Shown one piece after another: positions 47,945 to 58,949 of a DNA stretch of 64,000 nucleotides. The DNA comes from Qipengyuania xiapuensis (lineage in GTDB: Bacteria; Pseudomonadota; Alphaproteobacteria; Sphingomonadales; Sphingomonadaceae). The number at the start of each line of letters is the position of its first letter. Within the stretch, counting starts at the first letter, position 1. The notes under the pieces are model-generated. The model was not told the DNA's origin and searched no databases. It saw nothing but the letters and a program-made list of their open reading frames with translations. Both the position numbers and the translations under genes were made by a program. Location of the stretch: assembly GCF_019711395.1 (NCBI RefSeq), contig NZ_JAIGNL010000001.1, positions 1,762,620 through 1,826,619 on the forward strand, written 5' to 3'.

Positions 47945-49693
47945 GTGTCGGAAGAGCGCAGCGGAGCTGCCATATTGATCGAGTGCCTCAAGCGGCAGGG
48001 CGTCGAATTCGTGTTCGGCTATCCCGGCGGCGCGGTCCTGCCGATCTATGACGAACTGTTTGCCGATGACGATATCCGCCACATCCTCGTCCGCCACGAA
48101 GCAGGCGCGGCGCATGCGGCGGAAGGCTATGCCCGCTCGACCGGCAAACCCGGCGTCGTCCTCGTCACCTCGGGCCCCGGTGCGACCAATGCGGTGACCG
48201 GTATCGCCGACGCTTACATGGATTCGATCCCGATGGTGGTGATCACCGGCCAGGTTCCTACGGGCCTGATCGGAACCGACGCCTTCCAGGAAGCGGACAC
48301 AGTCGGCCTCACCCGTCACTGCTCGAAGCACAATTACCTAGTGAAGGACCCCGAGCGGCTGCGTGCAACGATCGAGGAAGCCTTTCGCATCGCCACCACC
48401 GGTCGCCCCGGCCCCGTGGTCGTCGACATTCCCAAGGACGTGCAGATTGCGATGGCCGAATGGAGCGAGCAGGACGAAGCCCCCCTGCCCTCGCACCGCT
48501 ACCAGCCACGCATGGTCGGCGCGGCAGACGAGATCGCCGAAGCGGTCGAGATGCTCGCACAGGCAGAGCGCCCCGTTCTCTATACCGGCGGCGGCGTGAT
48601 CAATGCCGGTCCGCGCGCCTCTGAACTGCTGCGCAAGCTCCAGCACGCAACCGGAGCGCCGGTCACCAGCACCCTGATGGGTCTCGGCGCGTTCCCTGCC
48701 GATCACCCCGACTGGCTGGGCATGCTGGGAATGCACGGTACCTTTGAAGCCAATATGGCGATGAACCGCTCGGACCTGATCGTGGCTGTCGGCGCCCGCT
48801 TCGATGATCGCGTCACCGGGCGCCTCGATGCCTTCGCTCCGCAAGCCAAGAAGATCCACATCGATATCGACCGCGCGCAGATCAACAAGATCGTGCCCGT
48901 CGATCTCGGCATCGTGGGCGATTGCGGCCACGTGCTCGAGCAGCTCCTGCAAGGATGGGGCAAGCGCAAGGGCCGCGACTTGAGCGAATGGAAGGCCCGC
49001 ATCCTCGGCTGGAAGGCGCGCGATTGCCTCGCCTATCCCGAGCGCAGCGATATGATCATGCCGCAGAAGAGCATCGAACGCCTCTTCGCACTGACGAAAG
49101 ACCGCGATCCGATCATCACCACCGAGGTCGGCCAGCACCAGATGTGGGCGGCGCAGTATTTCGGTTTCATGGGTCCGAACAAGTGGCTCACCAGCGGCGG
49201 TCTCGGCACGATGGGTTACGGCCTGCCGGCTGCCATCGGCGCGCAGCTGGGTAATCCCGACAGCCTCGTGATCGATATCGCGGGTGAGGCGAGCATCCAG
49301 ATGAACATCCAGGAGCTCGGCACGGCGAGCCAGTTCCGCCTGCCAGTGAAGGTCTTCATTCTCAACAACGAATACATGGGCATGGTCCGCCAGTGGCAGG
49401 AACTGACCTACGAAAGCCGCTATTCCAACAGCTATTCCGACAGCCTGCCTGACTTCGTGAAACTGGCCGAAGCCTATGGCTGGAAAGGCATCCGGATCGA
49501 GGATGAGAGCCAGCTCGACGCAGGCATCGAGGCCATGCTCGCCCACGACGGGCCGGTCATGGTCGATTGCCAGGTGGCAAAGGAAGCCAACTGCTTCCCG
49601 ATGATCCCCAGCGGCGCGGCGCATACCGACATGCTGCTCTACGGCGACCAGGTGGGCGGCACCATGGACGATGAAGCAAAGGCATTGGTGTGA
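47945..49693 (+). CDS. ilvB: Acetolactate synthase large subunit
   Basis: ThDP enzyme making acetolactate and acetohydroxybutyrate for Val, Leu and Ile. 582 residues: [34 protein letters not shown] with the catalytic Glu, and the ThDP-binding end [17 protein letters not shown]...[12 protein letters not shown] typical of alphaproteobacterial enzymes. Starts with GTG. Its stop overlaps the ATG of the next small gene (TGATG). Confidence 0.96.
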   Translation: MSEERSGAAILIECLKRQGVEFVFGYPGGAVLPIYDELFADDDIRHILVRHEAGAAHAAEGYARSTGKPGVVLVTSGPGATNAVTGIADAYMDSIPMVVITGQVPTGLIGTDAFQEADTVGLTRHCSKHNYLVKDPERLRATIEEAFRIATTGRPGPVVVDIPKDVQIAMAEWSEQDEAPLPSHRYQPRMVGAADEIAEAVEMLAQAERPVLYTGGGVINAGPRASELLRKLQHATGAPVTSTLMGLGAFPADHPDWLGMLGMHGTFEANMAMNRSDLIVAVGARFDDRVTGRLDAFAPQAKKIHIDIDRAQINKIVPVDLGIVGDCGHVLEQLLQGWGKRKGRDLSEWKARILGWKARDCLAYPERSDMIMPQKSIERLFALTKDRDPIITTEVGQHQMWAAQYFGFMGPNKWLTSGGLGTMGYGLPAAIGAQLGNPDSLVIDIAGEASIQMNIQELGTASQFRLPVKVFILNNEYMGMVRQWQELTYESRYSNSYSDSLPDFVKLAEAYGWKGIRIEDESQLDAGIEAMLAHDGPVMVDCQVAKEANCFPMIPSGAAHTDMLLYGDQVGGTMDDEAKALV

Positions 49694-49988
49694 TGGTTGT
49701 CTCGAAAGAACTTCCCGAAAGCCTCGCAGCGAAAGCGCAGCGCCGTAACTGGTACGCGCGTGCGGAGGCCGACAAGGTGCTCGACTGGATCGAGGACAGC
49801 GGCCAGCGCTTCCTCGGCGTCGAAGTCGCGCAAAAGCAGGGCGACGGCACCTGGCTACTTATCGACGAGGGGCTCGACCTCCACCGCCAGACCGAGAATT
49901 TCGAAGCGGTGCGACGCGGTCGTCAGTTCATCGAGGAGTACGATGGCGACGGACGCATGTTCGCCCCTGTATGGCAGGATCGCGGCGC

Positions 49989-49992
<4 letters not shown>
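49693..49992 (+). CDS. 99-residue protein encoded between ilvB and ilvN, unknown
   Basis: A small soluble protein, moderately charged, with NWYARAEADKVLDWIEDSG and GTWLLIDEGLDLHRQTENFE as its most conserved-looking parts. I do not recognise a family. It overlaps ilvB by one base and ilvN by four, and its codon use matches its neighbours, so it is clearly translated within the operon. A link to acetolactate synthase is inferred from position only. Confidence 0.7.
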
Positions 49993-51565
<1,573 letters not shown>

Positions 51566-51594
51566 GTTACAGTCGCGCCCACGGGAGAATTCTC

Positions 51595-52200
51595 ATGGGC
51601 GCGACTTCAGACCTTCCCTTCACCTGCACCTGCGGCAGGTTCCGTGGTGTCCTGCACGATGTAGGCCCAGACGAAGGCGACCGGCTGACCTGCTATTGCT
51701 CGGACTGCCGTGACTTCGTGCGGGTTATCGGGCGGGCGGAATTGCTCGATGCCAATGGCGGGAACGCGGTCTACCAGACGCGCGTGGCCAAGCTGGAAAT
51801 CATCGAGGGCGCAGAGCTCCTCGCAACGCTCCACATGACCGACAAGCCGACGATGCGCTGGTATTCGACCTGCTGCAACACGCCGCTGTTCAACACGCTG
51901 CCCAAGGCGAAGCCTGCCTTCCTCAGCGTCAACACCTCCGCATTCGATAGGGCGAAGGTCGATGCCGCTCTCGGCCCCTCGAAGGGTGATTTCCTCGCGC
52001 ACGAGGCGGAGCCACCGCTCGAAAACGCGAGGCCCGTATCGCAGTTCAAGCTCGCGCTCGGTTTCATCCCGCGGCTGTTCAAGGACACATTCTTCGGCGG
52101 CTGGAAGAAGTCGCCGCTGTTCGATCCCGAGACGCGCGAGCCGCTGGCGAAACCGCGAAGGGTGAGCGCCGAGGAACGGGCCGCCGCTGCGGGAGGCTGA
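51595..52200 (+). CDS. DUF6151/GFA-like zinc protein
   Basis: 201 residues. N-terminal CTCGRFRGVLHDV, then CYCSDCRDF and later STCCNTPLF, giving a Cys set like that of glutathione-dependent formaldehyde-activating-type (GFA/Mss4-like) zinc folds. The C-terminal part is Pro-rich and variable. Function unknown. It lies 30 bases past ilvC and may be read with it. Confidence 0.75.
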   Translation: MGATSDLPFTCTCGRFRGVLHDVGPDEGDRLTCYCSDCRDFVRVIGRAELLDANGGNAVYQTRVAKLEIIEGAELLATLHMTDKPTMRWYSTCCNTPLFNTLPKAKPAFLSVNTSAFDRAKVDAALGPSKGDFLAHEAEPPLENARPVSQFKLALGFIPRLFKDTFFGGWKKSPLFDPETREPLAKPRRVSAEERAAAAGG

Positions 52201-52232
52201 CAAGGCCATCGACAAGCCTCTGTGGAGGCTCC

Positions 52233-52853
52233 ATGCCGGATCGAATGACGGATGAAATGGATCGCAACAAACTTCTCTACGGGCTTTGCGCTGTCGCTTT
52301 TGCGGTGGTGATGCTCAACCTGCTGACACAGGGTCGCCCCGAGGCGCGCGAACGGATCGTCAGCACCTCCGAGCTGACCGATTATGCGCGCGAAACGCTT
52401 GCGGACATCCAGACACGATCGATCCGCAACAACCAGGAGTATTGCGGCGTGATCTTCGAGGACGAGCAAGGCAATCTCCAGACCTCGACCATCTATCCCG
52501 GCGAACGCGCAGCCTGCGCGCTCGACTGGGGCGTCCCTCTCGGCAATCACGTGGTCGCCAGCTTCCATTCGCATGGCGGCTTCGACACGCAATATGCGTC
52601 CGAGATCCCGTCCAGCCTCGATCTCGCCACCGACATCGACGCGCGCATCGACGGTTTCGTCGGCACACCCGGCGGGCGCATCTGGCACAACCAGTGGCAA
52701 GAAGAGGCGACCGAACTGCTCTGCGGCGAGGGCTGCCTCGAAACCGATCCGCGCTATACGCAATTCAAGCAGAGCACGGGCGCACGCAGCAATCTCGCGC
52801 GGCGTTATACGATGGGTGAATTGAACGAGATTTTCGGCACGAGTGGTCCATGA
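52233..52853 (+). CDS. Membrane-anchored DUF4329 (JAB-like) protein
   Basis: 206 residues. An N-terminal helix (LLYGLCAVAFAVVMLNLLTQ) anchors or exports the protein. The rest has YCGVIFEDEQGN, VVASFHSHGGFDTQYASEIP and SSLDLATDIDARIDGFVGTP, a Glu / His-x-His / Ser-x2-Asp set like the JAMM metalloprotease fold. Whether it is active is unknown. GGAGG lies at ideal distance from the ATG. It overlaps the next gene by 4 bases. Confidence 0.75.
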   Translation: MPDRMTDEMDRNKLLYGLCAVAFAVVMLNLLTQGRPEARERIVSTSELTDYARETLADIQTRSIRNNQEYCGVIFEDEQGNLQTSTIYPGERAACALDWGVPLGNHVVASFHSHGGFDTQYASEIPSSLDLATDIDARIDGFVGTPGGRIWHNQWQEEATELLCGEGCLETDPRYTQFKQSTGARSNLARRYTMGELNEIFGTSGP

Positions 52854-53998
52854 AGCTGAGCGACTGTCACAATATCGACGATTTCAGGAAGCTGGCGAAA
52901 GCGCGGCTACCGTGGCCGGTGTTCGACTATATCGACGGTGCGGCGGATGACGAGCTGACCAAGGCGCGCAACACCAGCGCCTTCGACGAGGTCGACCTCG
53001 TGCCCGATGTGCTCGCGGGCGTGGAAACCATAGACACCAGCTGCACCATCATGGGCTGTCGCAGCGAGCTTCCCCTGATGCTCAGCCCGACCGCCCTGCA
53101 ACGCGCCTTCCACCGCGATGGCGAGCGGGCCGTGGCGCAGGCGGCGGAGAAATTCGGCGTGTGGTTCGGCATCTCCAGCCTCGCGACCCATTCGATCGAG
53201 GAAATTGCAGCGCTGACCAGCGCGCCAAAGCTGTTCCAGCTCTATGTCCACAAGGACAAGGGGCTGAACGCCAGCATGATCGAGCGCTGCAAGGCCGCCG
53301 ATTTCGACGCACTGGCGCTGACTGTCGACACGATCGTTTCGGGCAAGCGCGAGCGCTGCCTGCGCTCGGGTTTCACCACCCCGCCCCGCTTTTCCGCATC
53401 ATCGCTATGGAGCTACGCAACCCGCCCGCGCTGGACGCTGGATTATGTCTTCGGACCCAGGTTCCGCCTTCCCAACCTCGACACATACGTCGCGGAAGGC
53501 ACCGGCAGAGCGGTGAGCATCCAGGAATACTTCAACACCATGCTCGACACCGGCATGGACTGGGACACCGCCGCACGCATCCGGCAGGACTGGGGCGGCA
53601 CTTTCGCCCTCAAAGGCGTGATGAGCGTAGCCGACGCCCGCCGTGCGGTCGATATCGGTGCCGATGCCATCTGGATCTCGAACCATGGCGGCAGGCAACT
53701 CGACGGCAGCCGCGCGCCTTTCGACCAGCTCAAGGAGATCGTCGACGAGGTCGGCGGCGAGATCGAGATCATCCTAGACGGCGGTGTACGCCGAGGCACG
53801 CATGTGATGAAAAGCCTCGCCATGGGCGCCACGGCCGCTTCGGGCGGCCGGCTCTACCTCTACGCTCTGGCCGCTGCAGGCCAGGAAGGCGTCGAGCGCG
53901 CACTCACCATCCTCAAGGAGGAAATCGAGCGCGCTATGCGCCTCATGGGCGTCACCAGCGTGCAACAATTGAACCGCGAACGCTTGCGCCTTCGGTGA
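52850..53998 (+). CDS. FMN-dependent alpha-hydroxy-acid oxidase (L-lactate dehydrogenase LldD-like)
   Basis: 382 residues. The family's FMN and substrate residues are readable: FDYIDGAADDELTKARN, LTVDTIVSGKRERCLRSGF, DAIWISNHGGRQLDGSRAP with the catalytic His and Arg, and EIILDGGVRRGTHV. L-lactate is the likeliest substrate, with mandelate or glycolate as alternatives. The start overlaps the DUF4329 gene. Confidence 0.88.
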   Translation: MKLSDCHNIDDFRKLAKARLPWPVFDYIDGAADDELTKARNTSAFDEVDLVPDVLAGVETIDTSCTIMGCRSELPLMLSPTALQRAFHRDGERAVAQAAEKFGVWFGISSLATHSIEEIAALTSAPKLFQLYVHKDKGLNASMIERCKAADFDALALTVDTIVSGKRERCLRSGFTTPPRFSASSLWSYATRPRWTLDYVFGPRFRLPNLDTYVAEGTGRAVSIQEYFNTMLDTGMDWDTAARIRQDWGGTFALKGVMSVADARRAVDIGADAIWISNHGGRQLDGSRAPFDQLKEIVDEVGGEIEIILDGGVRRGTHVMKSLAMGATAASGGRLYLYALAAAGQEGVERALTILKEEIERAMRLMGVTSVQQLNRERLRLR

Positions 53999-54050
53999 TT
54001 ATGCAAAGTCCTGCTTGAACTGGCGGCAATATTGCGCAATGCAGCATGAC

Positions 54051-54098
54051 ATGACCCGCATCGGACTAATTCTGCGACTTACACGCCCTTGGGCGTGA
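54051..54098 (+). CDS. Putative leucine leader peptide upstream of leuA
   Basis: A 15-codon frame, MTRIGLILRLTRPWA, ends 79 bases before leuA; an ATG at 54039 in the same frame would add four residues. It has three Leu in five codons (CTA, CTG, CTT). CTA and CTT are avoided elsewhere in this GC-rich window. The stop falls inside the first of a set of competing hairpins. This is the classic layout of an amino-acid attenuator. Confidence 0.6.
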   Translation: MTRIGLILRLTRPWA

Positions 54099-54136
54099 CC
54101 TTGGCGTGCCAATAGGGTGCGCCTCGCACCCAAGGG
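54082..54136 (+). promoter_or_regulatory. Attenuator-like hairpins before leuA
   Basis: Three pairings compete: CACGCC with GGCGTG (54082-54097), CCCTTGGG (54086-54093) with CCCAAGGG (54129-54136), and GGGTGCG (54115-54121) with CGCACCC (54125-54131). A ribosome stalled at the Leu codons would free the first segment's partner for the long-range pairing. There is no U-tract after the last hairpin, so the mechanism may be Rho-linked or translational. Confidence 0.5.
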
Positions 54137-54177
54137 ACCAAACCCGACCAGCAGCCACCGATACGAGTACTCCCGAA

Positions 54178-55863
54178 ATGCCCATGCTCTCCGACCCGAG
54201 CGCCAAATATTCGCCTTTCCCGCAGGTCCCGCTGACCGACCGGCAATGGCCCACACGTACGATCACCGCGCCGCCCCGCTGGCTCTCGACCGACCTTCGC
54301 GACGGCAACCAGGCGATCGTCGATCCGATGGACGCGCACAAGAAGAACCGCTTCTTCGACCTGCTCGTCGAGATCGGAGTGAAGGAAATCGAAGTCGGCT
54401 TCCCCAGCGCTGGTGCGACCGAGTTCGATTTCATCTCCGGCCTCGTGCAATCGGGCCGCATCCCAAATGACGTGATGGTACAGGTCCTCACGCAGAGCCG
54501 CGAAGACCTGATCCGCACCAGCTTCAAGAGCCTGACCGGCGCTCGCGCGGCCATCGTCCACCTCTACAACGCCGTCAGCCCTGCCTGGCGCGAGGTCGTC
54601 TTCGGCATGACCAAGGACCAGGTGCGCGACATCGCGGTCCACGGCGCCAAGGTCATGCGAGACGAAGCGGCAAAGCAGCCCGATACCGACTGGCATTTCG
54701 AATATTCACCCGAGACCTTTTCCACCGCAGAACTCGATTTCAGCCTCGAGGTCTGCGAGGCCGTGATGGAGGTGCTGGCACCCACGCCCGAGCATCCGAT
54801 CATCTTCAACCTGCCGGCAACGGTCGAGGCGGCGACGCCCAATATCTACGCCGATCAGGTCGAATACTTCATCCGCAACCTGCCAAACCGCGAGAGCGCG
54901 GTGATCAGTCTGCACACCCACAACGATCGGGGAACGGGCGTGGCGGCTGCCGAGCTGGCATTGATGGCAGGCGCGGACCGTGTCGAGGGCTGCCTGTTCG
55001 GCAATGGCGAGCGCACGGGCAATTGCTGCCTCGTGACAATGGCACTCAACATGTACACGCAAGGCGTCGATCCGAAGCTCGACTTCTCCGACATCGACCG
55101 CGTGATCGAGACGGTCGAATATTGCAATGAACTGCCCGTCCACCAGCGCCATCCCTATGGGGGCGAACTGGTCTACACGGCCTTTTCCGGCAGCCATCAG
55201 GACGCGATCAAGAAGGGCTTTGCCGCGCACGAGGTGCAGAACGATCCGCACTGGCGCGTGCCCTACCTGCCGATCGACCCCGCCGATCTCGGCCGCAGCT
55301 ACGAGGCCGTCATCCGCGTCAATTCGCAGTCCGGCAAGGGCGGCTTCGCATGGGTGCTCGAACAGGACCAGGGCCTCAAGCTGCCCAAGAAGATGCAGGC
55401 CGATTTCAGCCCGCACGTGCAGCGCATGGCGGACGACCTCGGCCGCGAACTCAATGCCGCGGACATCTGGGAGGCCTTCAAGGCCGCCTATCACGTCCAG
55501 ACCGAGGACAAGCATTTCCAGCTGGTCGATTACGAGGAGCGCCGCGCCACCGACGGAACGCGCCTGTTCAGCGGCACCATCGCCGTTCAGGGTCAGGAAC
55601 AGAGCGTATCGGGACGTGGCAACGGCCTGATCTCCAGCGTGCTGTCCACGATCGAGGAGAGCTTCGGCCTCAGCCTCGAGATCGTGGACTATACCGAGCA
55701 TGCCCTGTCGACCGGACGAGACAGCCGCGCTGCGGCCTATCTCGAATGCCGCATGCCCGATGGTCGGACGATCTGGGGCGTAGGTATTGACGAAGACGTC
55801 GCGACGGCCAGCGTGCGTGCCGTCCTCAGCGCTGCCAATTCGGCCGTGGCTTTCACCGGCTGA
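54178..55863 (+). CDS. leuA: 2-isopropylmalate synthase (long, fungal/actinobacterial-type form)
   Basis: First committed step of leucine synthesis. About 561 residues: RWLSTDLRDGNQAIVDPMDA, the HTHNDRGTGVAAAELALMAGADRVEG metal site in two halves, GNGERTGN, and a C-terminal LeuA dimer domain that binds leucine. The ATG at 54178 or 54184 fits (MLSDPSAKYSPFPQVPLTDR). No Shine-Dalgarno is obvious, which suits control by leader structure. Confidence 0.95.
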   Translation: MPMLSDPSAKYSPFPQVPLTDRQWPTRTITAPPRWLSTDLRDGNQAIVDPMDAHKKNRFFDLLVEIGVKEIEVGFPSAGATEFDFISGLVQSGRIPNDVMVQVLTQSREDLIRTSFKSLTGARAAIVHLYNAVSPAWREVVFGMTKDQVRDIAVHGAKVMRDEAAKQPDTDWHFEYSPETFSTAELDFSLEVCEAVMEVLAPTPEHPIIFNLPATVEAATPNIYADQVEYFIRNLPNRESAVISLHTHNDRGTGVAAAELALMAGADRVEGCLFGNGERTGNCCLVTMALNMYTQGVDPKLDFSDIDRVIETVEYCNELPVHQRHPYGGELVYTAFSGSHQDAIKKGFAAHEVQNDPHWRVPYLPIDPADLGRSYEAVIRVNSQSGKGGFAWVLEQDQGLKLPKKMQADFSPHVQRMADDLGRELNAADIWEAFKAAYHVQTEDKHFQLVDYEERRATDGTRLFSGTIAVQGQEQSVSGRGNGLISSVLSTIEESFGLSLEIVDYTEHALSTGRDSRAAAYLECRMPDGRTIWGVGIDEDVATASVRAVLSAANSAVAFTG

Positions 55864-55950
55864 GCAAGACTAGCGAAGCAATGCCATCCTAACGAAGGGT
55901 GAATCTATCCTTCTTTGGCAATTGGTTAATTATGATGTATTTGTTCCTTC

Positions 55951-56766
55951 ATGGGGCAAGAAGGGGCACCTGTTCACGCGTTCGTGGTGAAGGCAGAAGA
56001 ACTGCCTGCGCTTTATTATATGGACGAGGCGCACCCTCGCCCTATCGAGCTGGAATGGATCAATCGCGGCACCGACCAGCCGCTGCGCCGGACCACGGTC
56101 GAGATGCTGCTGCGCACGCTCTTCGGCGAGGTCAGGACACCCAGCGTCAAGAAGCTTCACCGCTCGGCGGGCCTGCGCGTCAGCTTCCGAAGCGAGCGTG
56201 ACCGCGCGCGCTTCGCCAAGGCTTTCGGTGAAGCGGTGGACGACATGCATCGCTCCCGCGAACATGTCGTGACCGCGGTTTTCGAGAAACAGGAAACGGC
56301 CCGAAAGGCTGTTGGCAGGCTCACGATCGAGGGAGTCCCGGAACACGCAATCTCGATGGTCTGGCGGGCGAGCGAGTACCTCGCCGAAAAGTACGAACCG
56401 ATCGAAGGACACTCGCCTCCGGGTATCGCTGGTGCGATCGCCGGTGCGGGCCTCGCCGGTGCGGTTCTGGGTGTAGCGATCCTCGTGATCCCCGGCATCG
56501 GCCCGGTCGCGGTTGCGGGAGCGATGGCTTCACAGGCGATCCCGTCCGTCGCGGCCGTCAGTAGCGCCATCGGTGCAACCGGTGGCGCCGTCGCGAAGAT
56601 GCTGACCGACGCCGATGTCGACGGGGTCTCCGCGACCCTCTACGAACGCGAAATCCAGCGTGGCAGGATATTCCTTTCGGTCAACACCGATGGCGTCGAC
56701 ATAGAAACCGACAGGATCGAGCGTATCCTCTCGAATGAGGGCGGCAAGGGATCATCGACAGCCTGA
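55951..56766 (+). CDS. Protein with YflT-like stress domain and a Gly/Ala hydrophobic segment
   Basis: 271 residues. The N-terminal 95 residues match nothing I know. The middle (VTAVFEKQETARKAVGRLTIEGVPEHAISMV) is like the general-stress YflT/17M fold. Then comes a Gly/Ala/Val-rich hydrophobic hairpin (about 150-215), and the end (YEREIQRGRIFLSVNTDG) returns to the stress-domain pattern. A TATGAT box at 55931-55936 and no Shine-Dalgarno suggest a leaderless mRNA. Confidence 0.65.
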   Translation: MGQEGAPVHAFVVKAEELPALYYMDEAHPRPIELEWINRGTDQPLRRTTVEMLLRTLFGEVRTPSVKKLHRSAGLRVSFRSERDRARFAKAFGEAVDDMHRSREHVVTAVFEKQETARKAVGRLTIEGVPEHAISMVWRASEYLAEKYEPIEGHSPPGIAGAIAGAGLAGAVLGVAILVIPGIGPVAVAGAMASQAIPSVAAVSSAIGATGGAVAKMLTDADVDGVSATLYEREIQRGRIFLSVNTDGVDIETDRIERILSNEGGKGSSTA

Positions 56767-56771
56767 CCGCG

Positions 56772-57611
56772 TCAGGGTGCGAGCAATCGCTCCATCACGC
56801 CCGAAACAAGGTCTATACCGCTTTCCATGTAGGCGCGGTCGATCTCGACGTCCGTATGGCGGTGCCAGTCGGGATTGGCGTCCTTGTTGGAGAAATCCTG
56901 CGACAGGCAGACGGCGCGAAAACCCATCCTCCTGAAACTCGCATGGTCCGAGCCATCGAAGGTGTCGCGCGCAATCGGGATGCCCAGCCTGTCCGCCTCG
57001 GCGAGATAAAGGTCTGCCAGCTCGCCGTCGGGTACGTCGAGATCGAAGCGTCCGTCTCCGTTTCCATCGAAACCGATCATGTCGATATTGTGCATCGAAT
57101 GCAGGCTCTCGCCGCTGCGCTTCCAGCTCTTGGCGAAGACGCGGCTCCCGACGAGGCCGACTTCCTCCTGGTCGAACCAGACGAACACCACATTATGTCT
57201 GCGCCGGGGCATGTCCGCGACCCGCTCGGCCAGCCTCAGGACCGCGTATGCTCCGCTCGCATTGTCGTCCGCACCGGGGCTTCCGGCCACGGTATCGTAG
57301 TGGGCGCCGATCACGATGGTTTGCGCGTCCTGCACCGTAGCGTCCACCTTGGCGACGATGTTGATGCCCCTGCGATCGAGGAGGCTGCCCTCTTCCCGGC
57401 GGACCGTGCCGAGGTCGTATGCCATCCGCCGCCCCTCGATCCCGGCGCGGTTCAGCTGCGCCACGAGCATATCGGCCGCCTCGGCCCGCTGCTGTATGCT
57501 GGCCCGCTCGCCGGTCAGTATGCCCGGGTCGCTGGCATAGGCCGAGGCCGACAGGACGAGCACGAGAAGGCACGCCATGCACCTTCCGAGAATCTCGCGG
57601 ATCGTTGTCAT
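56772..57611 (-). CDS. Secreted M28 family metallopeptidase
   Basis: 279 residues with a signal peptide (CMACLLVLVLSASAYA). The two-zinc site is complete: GAHYDTVAGSPGADDNASG (His, Asp), DQEEVGLVGS (Glu-Glu), NIDMIGFD (Asp) and PDWHRHTD (His). It is an aminopeptidase-like enzyme of the periplasm or outside. GGGGAG precedes the ATG. It is convergent with the stress-domain gene. Confidence 0.88.
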   Translation of the reverse strand: MTTIREILGRCMACLLVLVLSASAYASDPGILTGERASIQQRAEAADMLVAQLNRAGIEGRRMAYDLGTVRREEGSLLDRRGINIVAKVDATVQDAQTIVIGAHYDTVAGSPGADDNASGAYAVLRLAERVADMPRRRHNVVFVWFDQEEVGLVGSRVFAKSWKRSGESLHSMHNIDMIGFDGNGDGRFDLDVPDGELADLYLAEADRLGIPIARDTFDGSDHASFRRMGFRAVCLSQDFSNKDANPDWHRHTDVEIDRAYMESGIDLVSGVMERLLAP

Positions 57612-57803
57612 TTCCTACTCCCCGTGCTTCACACTAGGCAGACACAATGAACGCGCAAGCAAACACTTCACTATTGGGGAAACGGAAAGGACCTGCGGCA
57701 CTGCAAGATTTAGCGCCAGGACCGTGTTCCAGGCGTTCCAGCCTGTAGTGGTGCACAGCGACAGTCCTATTCCCGTCCAACATGCGCCGAGGGGAGAGAC
57801 AGC

Positions 57804-58868
57804 ATGACAAGCGAAGCGATACTCGAGCCCGATCTGCCGATCATCGATCCGCACCATCACCTGTGGGACCTGCGTCCGATGCTGCCCGCCTTCCCCGAAC
57901 CGCGGCATGACTTCATCGAGGCGATCGTGGGTGCGGCCTACTACACCTTCGACGAGTTGCAGCAGGACACGCGCGGCGGGCTGGAAGGCGGCCACAATAT
58001 CGTCGGCACCGTCTTCATGGAATGCGGCGCATTCTACGATGCCAGCCGCGGCGAGGAGATGAAGACCGTTGGCGAAGTCGAGTTCGTGAACGGTGTCGCA
58101 GCGCAGGGCGCGAGCGGCCTCTACGGCGACTATCGCCCCTGCGCGGGGATCGTGGGCCATGCGGACCTGACGCTTGGCGACAAGGTCAATCCGGTGATCG
58201 AGGCGCTGGTCGCAGCCGGAAACGGGCGGTTCCGCGGCATCCGCCACGCGGCCGCATGGGATGCCGATCCGGAGGTGCTCGGCCCTCCCTTCCACGCGCC
58301 CGAAGGCCTCTACAAGTCGGACGCGTTCCGCGAAGGCTTTGCCGCCTACGCAAAGCACGGGCTGACCTTCGATGCCTGGCTGCTCGAGCCGCAACTCGGC
58401 GATGTGCTCGACCTTGCGAAGGCCTTCCCGGACCAGACGATCGTGCTCGACCATTGCGGAACCCCGCTCAATATCGCGAGCTATCGCGGCAAGCTGCACG
58501 AGAACTTCGATCGCTGGCGCCGCTCGATCCATGCGCTGGCCGAGTGCGAGAACGTGCATGTGAAGCTCGGCGGCCTGGCCATGGCTTTCTGCGGCCTGCC
58601 CGAGGATGGCCCATCGAAGGGCCATTCTTCCGAGCACCTCGCGGGCCTCTGGAGGCCCTATATCGAGACCTGCATTGAAAGCTTCGGAGCGCAGCGCGCC
58701 ATGTTCGAATCGAACTACCCGGTCGACCGCTGGGGCGCGAGCTACGAGGTTCTGTGGAACGCCTTCAAACGTCTCGCGGCTTCGCATTCCGCAGACGAGA
58801 AGCACGCGCTGTTCGCCGGCACTGCCGCGCGGGTCTATGGCGTAGAGCACGTGCTCCCTGCAAGCTGA
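57804..58868 (+). CDS. Amidohydrolase (amidohydrolase_2 family)
   Basis: 354 residues, cytoplasmic. N-terminal metal motif IIDPHHHLWDL, then later VLDHCGTPL, VHVKLGGLAM and the end FESNYPVDRWGASYEVLWNAF. These are features of the 2-pyrone-4,6-dicarboxylate lactonase-like group that hydrolyses lactones or decarboxylates aromatic acids. GAGGGGAGAG marks the start. Substrate unknown. Confidence 0.85.
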   Translation: MTSEAILEPDLPIIDPHHHLWDLRPMLPAFPEPRHDFIEAIVGAAYYTFDELQQDTRGGLEGGHNIVGTVFMECGAFYDASRGEEMKTVGEVEFVNGVAAQGASGLYGDYRPCAGIVGHADLTLGDKVNPVIEALVAAGNGRFRGIRHAAAWDADPEVLGPPFHAPEGLYKSDAFREGFAAYAKHGLTFDAWLLEPQLGDVLDLAKAFPDQTIVLDHCGTPLNIASYRGKLHENFDRWRRSIHALAECENVHVKLGGLAMAFCGLPEDGPSKGHSSEHLAGLWRPYIETCIESFGAQRAMFESNYPVDRWGASYEVLWNAFKRLAASHSADEKHALFAGTAARVYGVEHVLPAS

Positions 58869-58949
58869 CCCTTACGTAACGTCACCCTCGACAAGCGCGC
58901 CCGCGCGCCATACGCCGCTGCCACCAAAAGTGAGAGGAGCCCTTCGCCC

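Noticed and set aside
47806..48051. Possible leader peptide frame before ilvB
   Set aside because: It starts inside miaA, runs far into ilvB and is not enriched in Ile, Leu or Val, so it is not an attenuator peptide.
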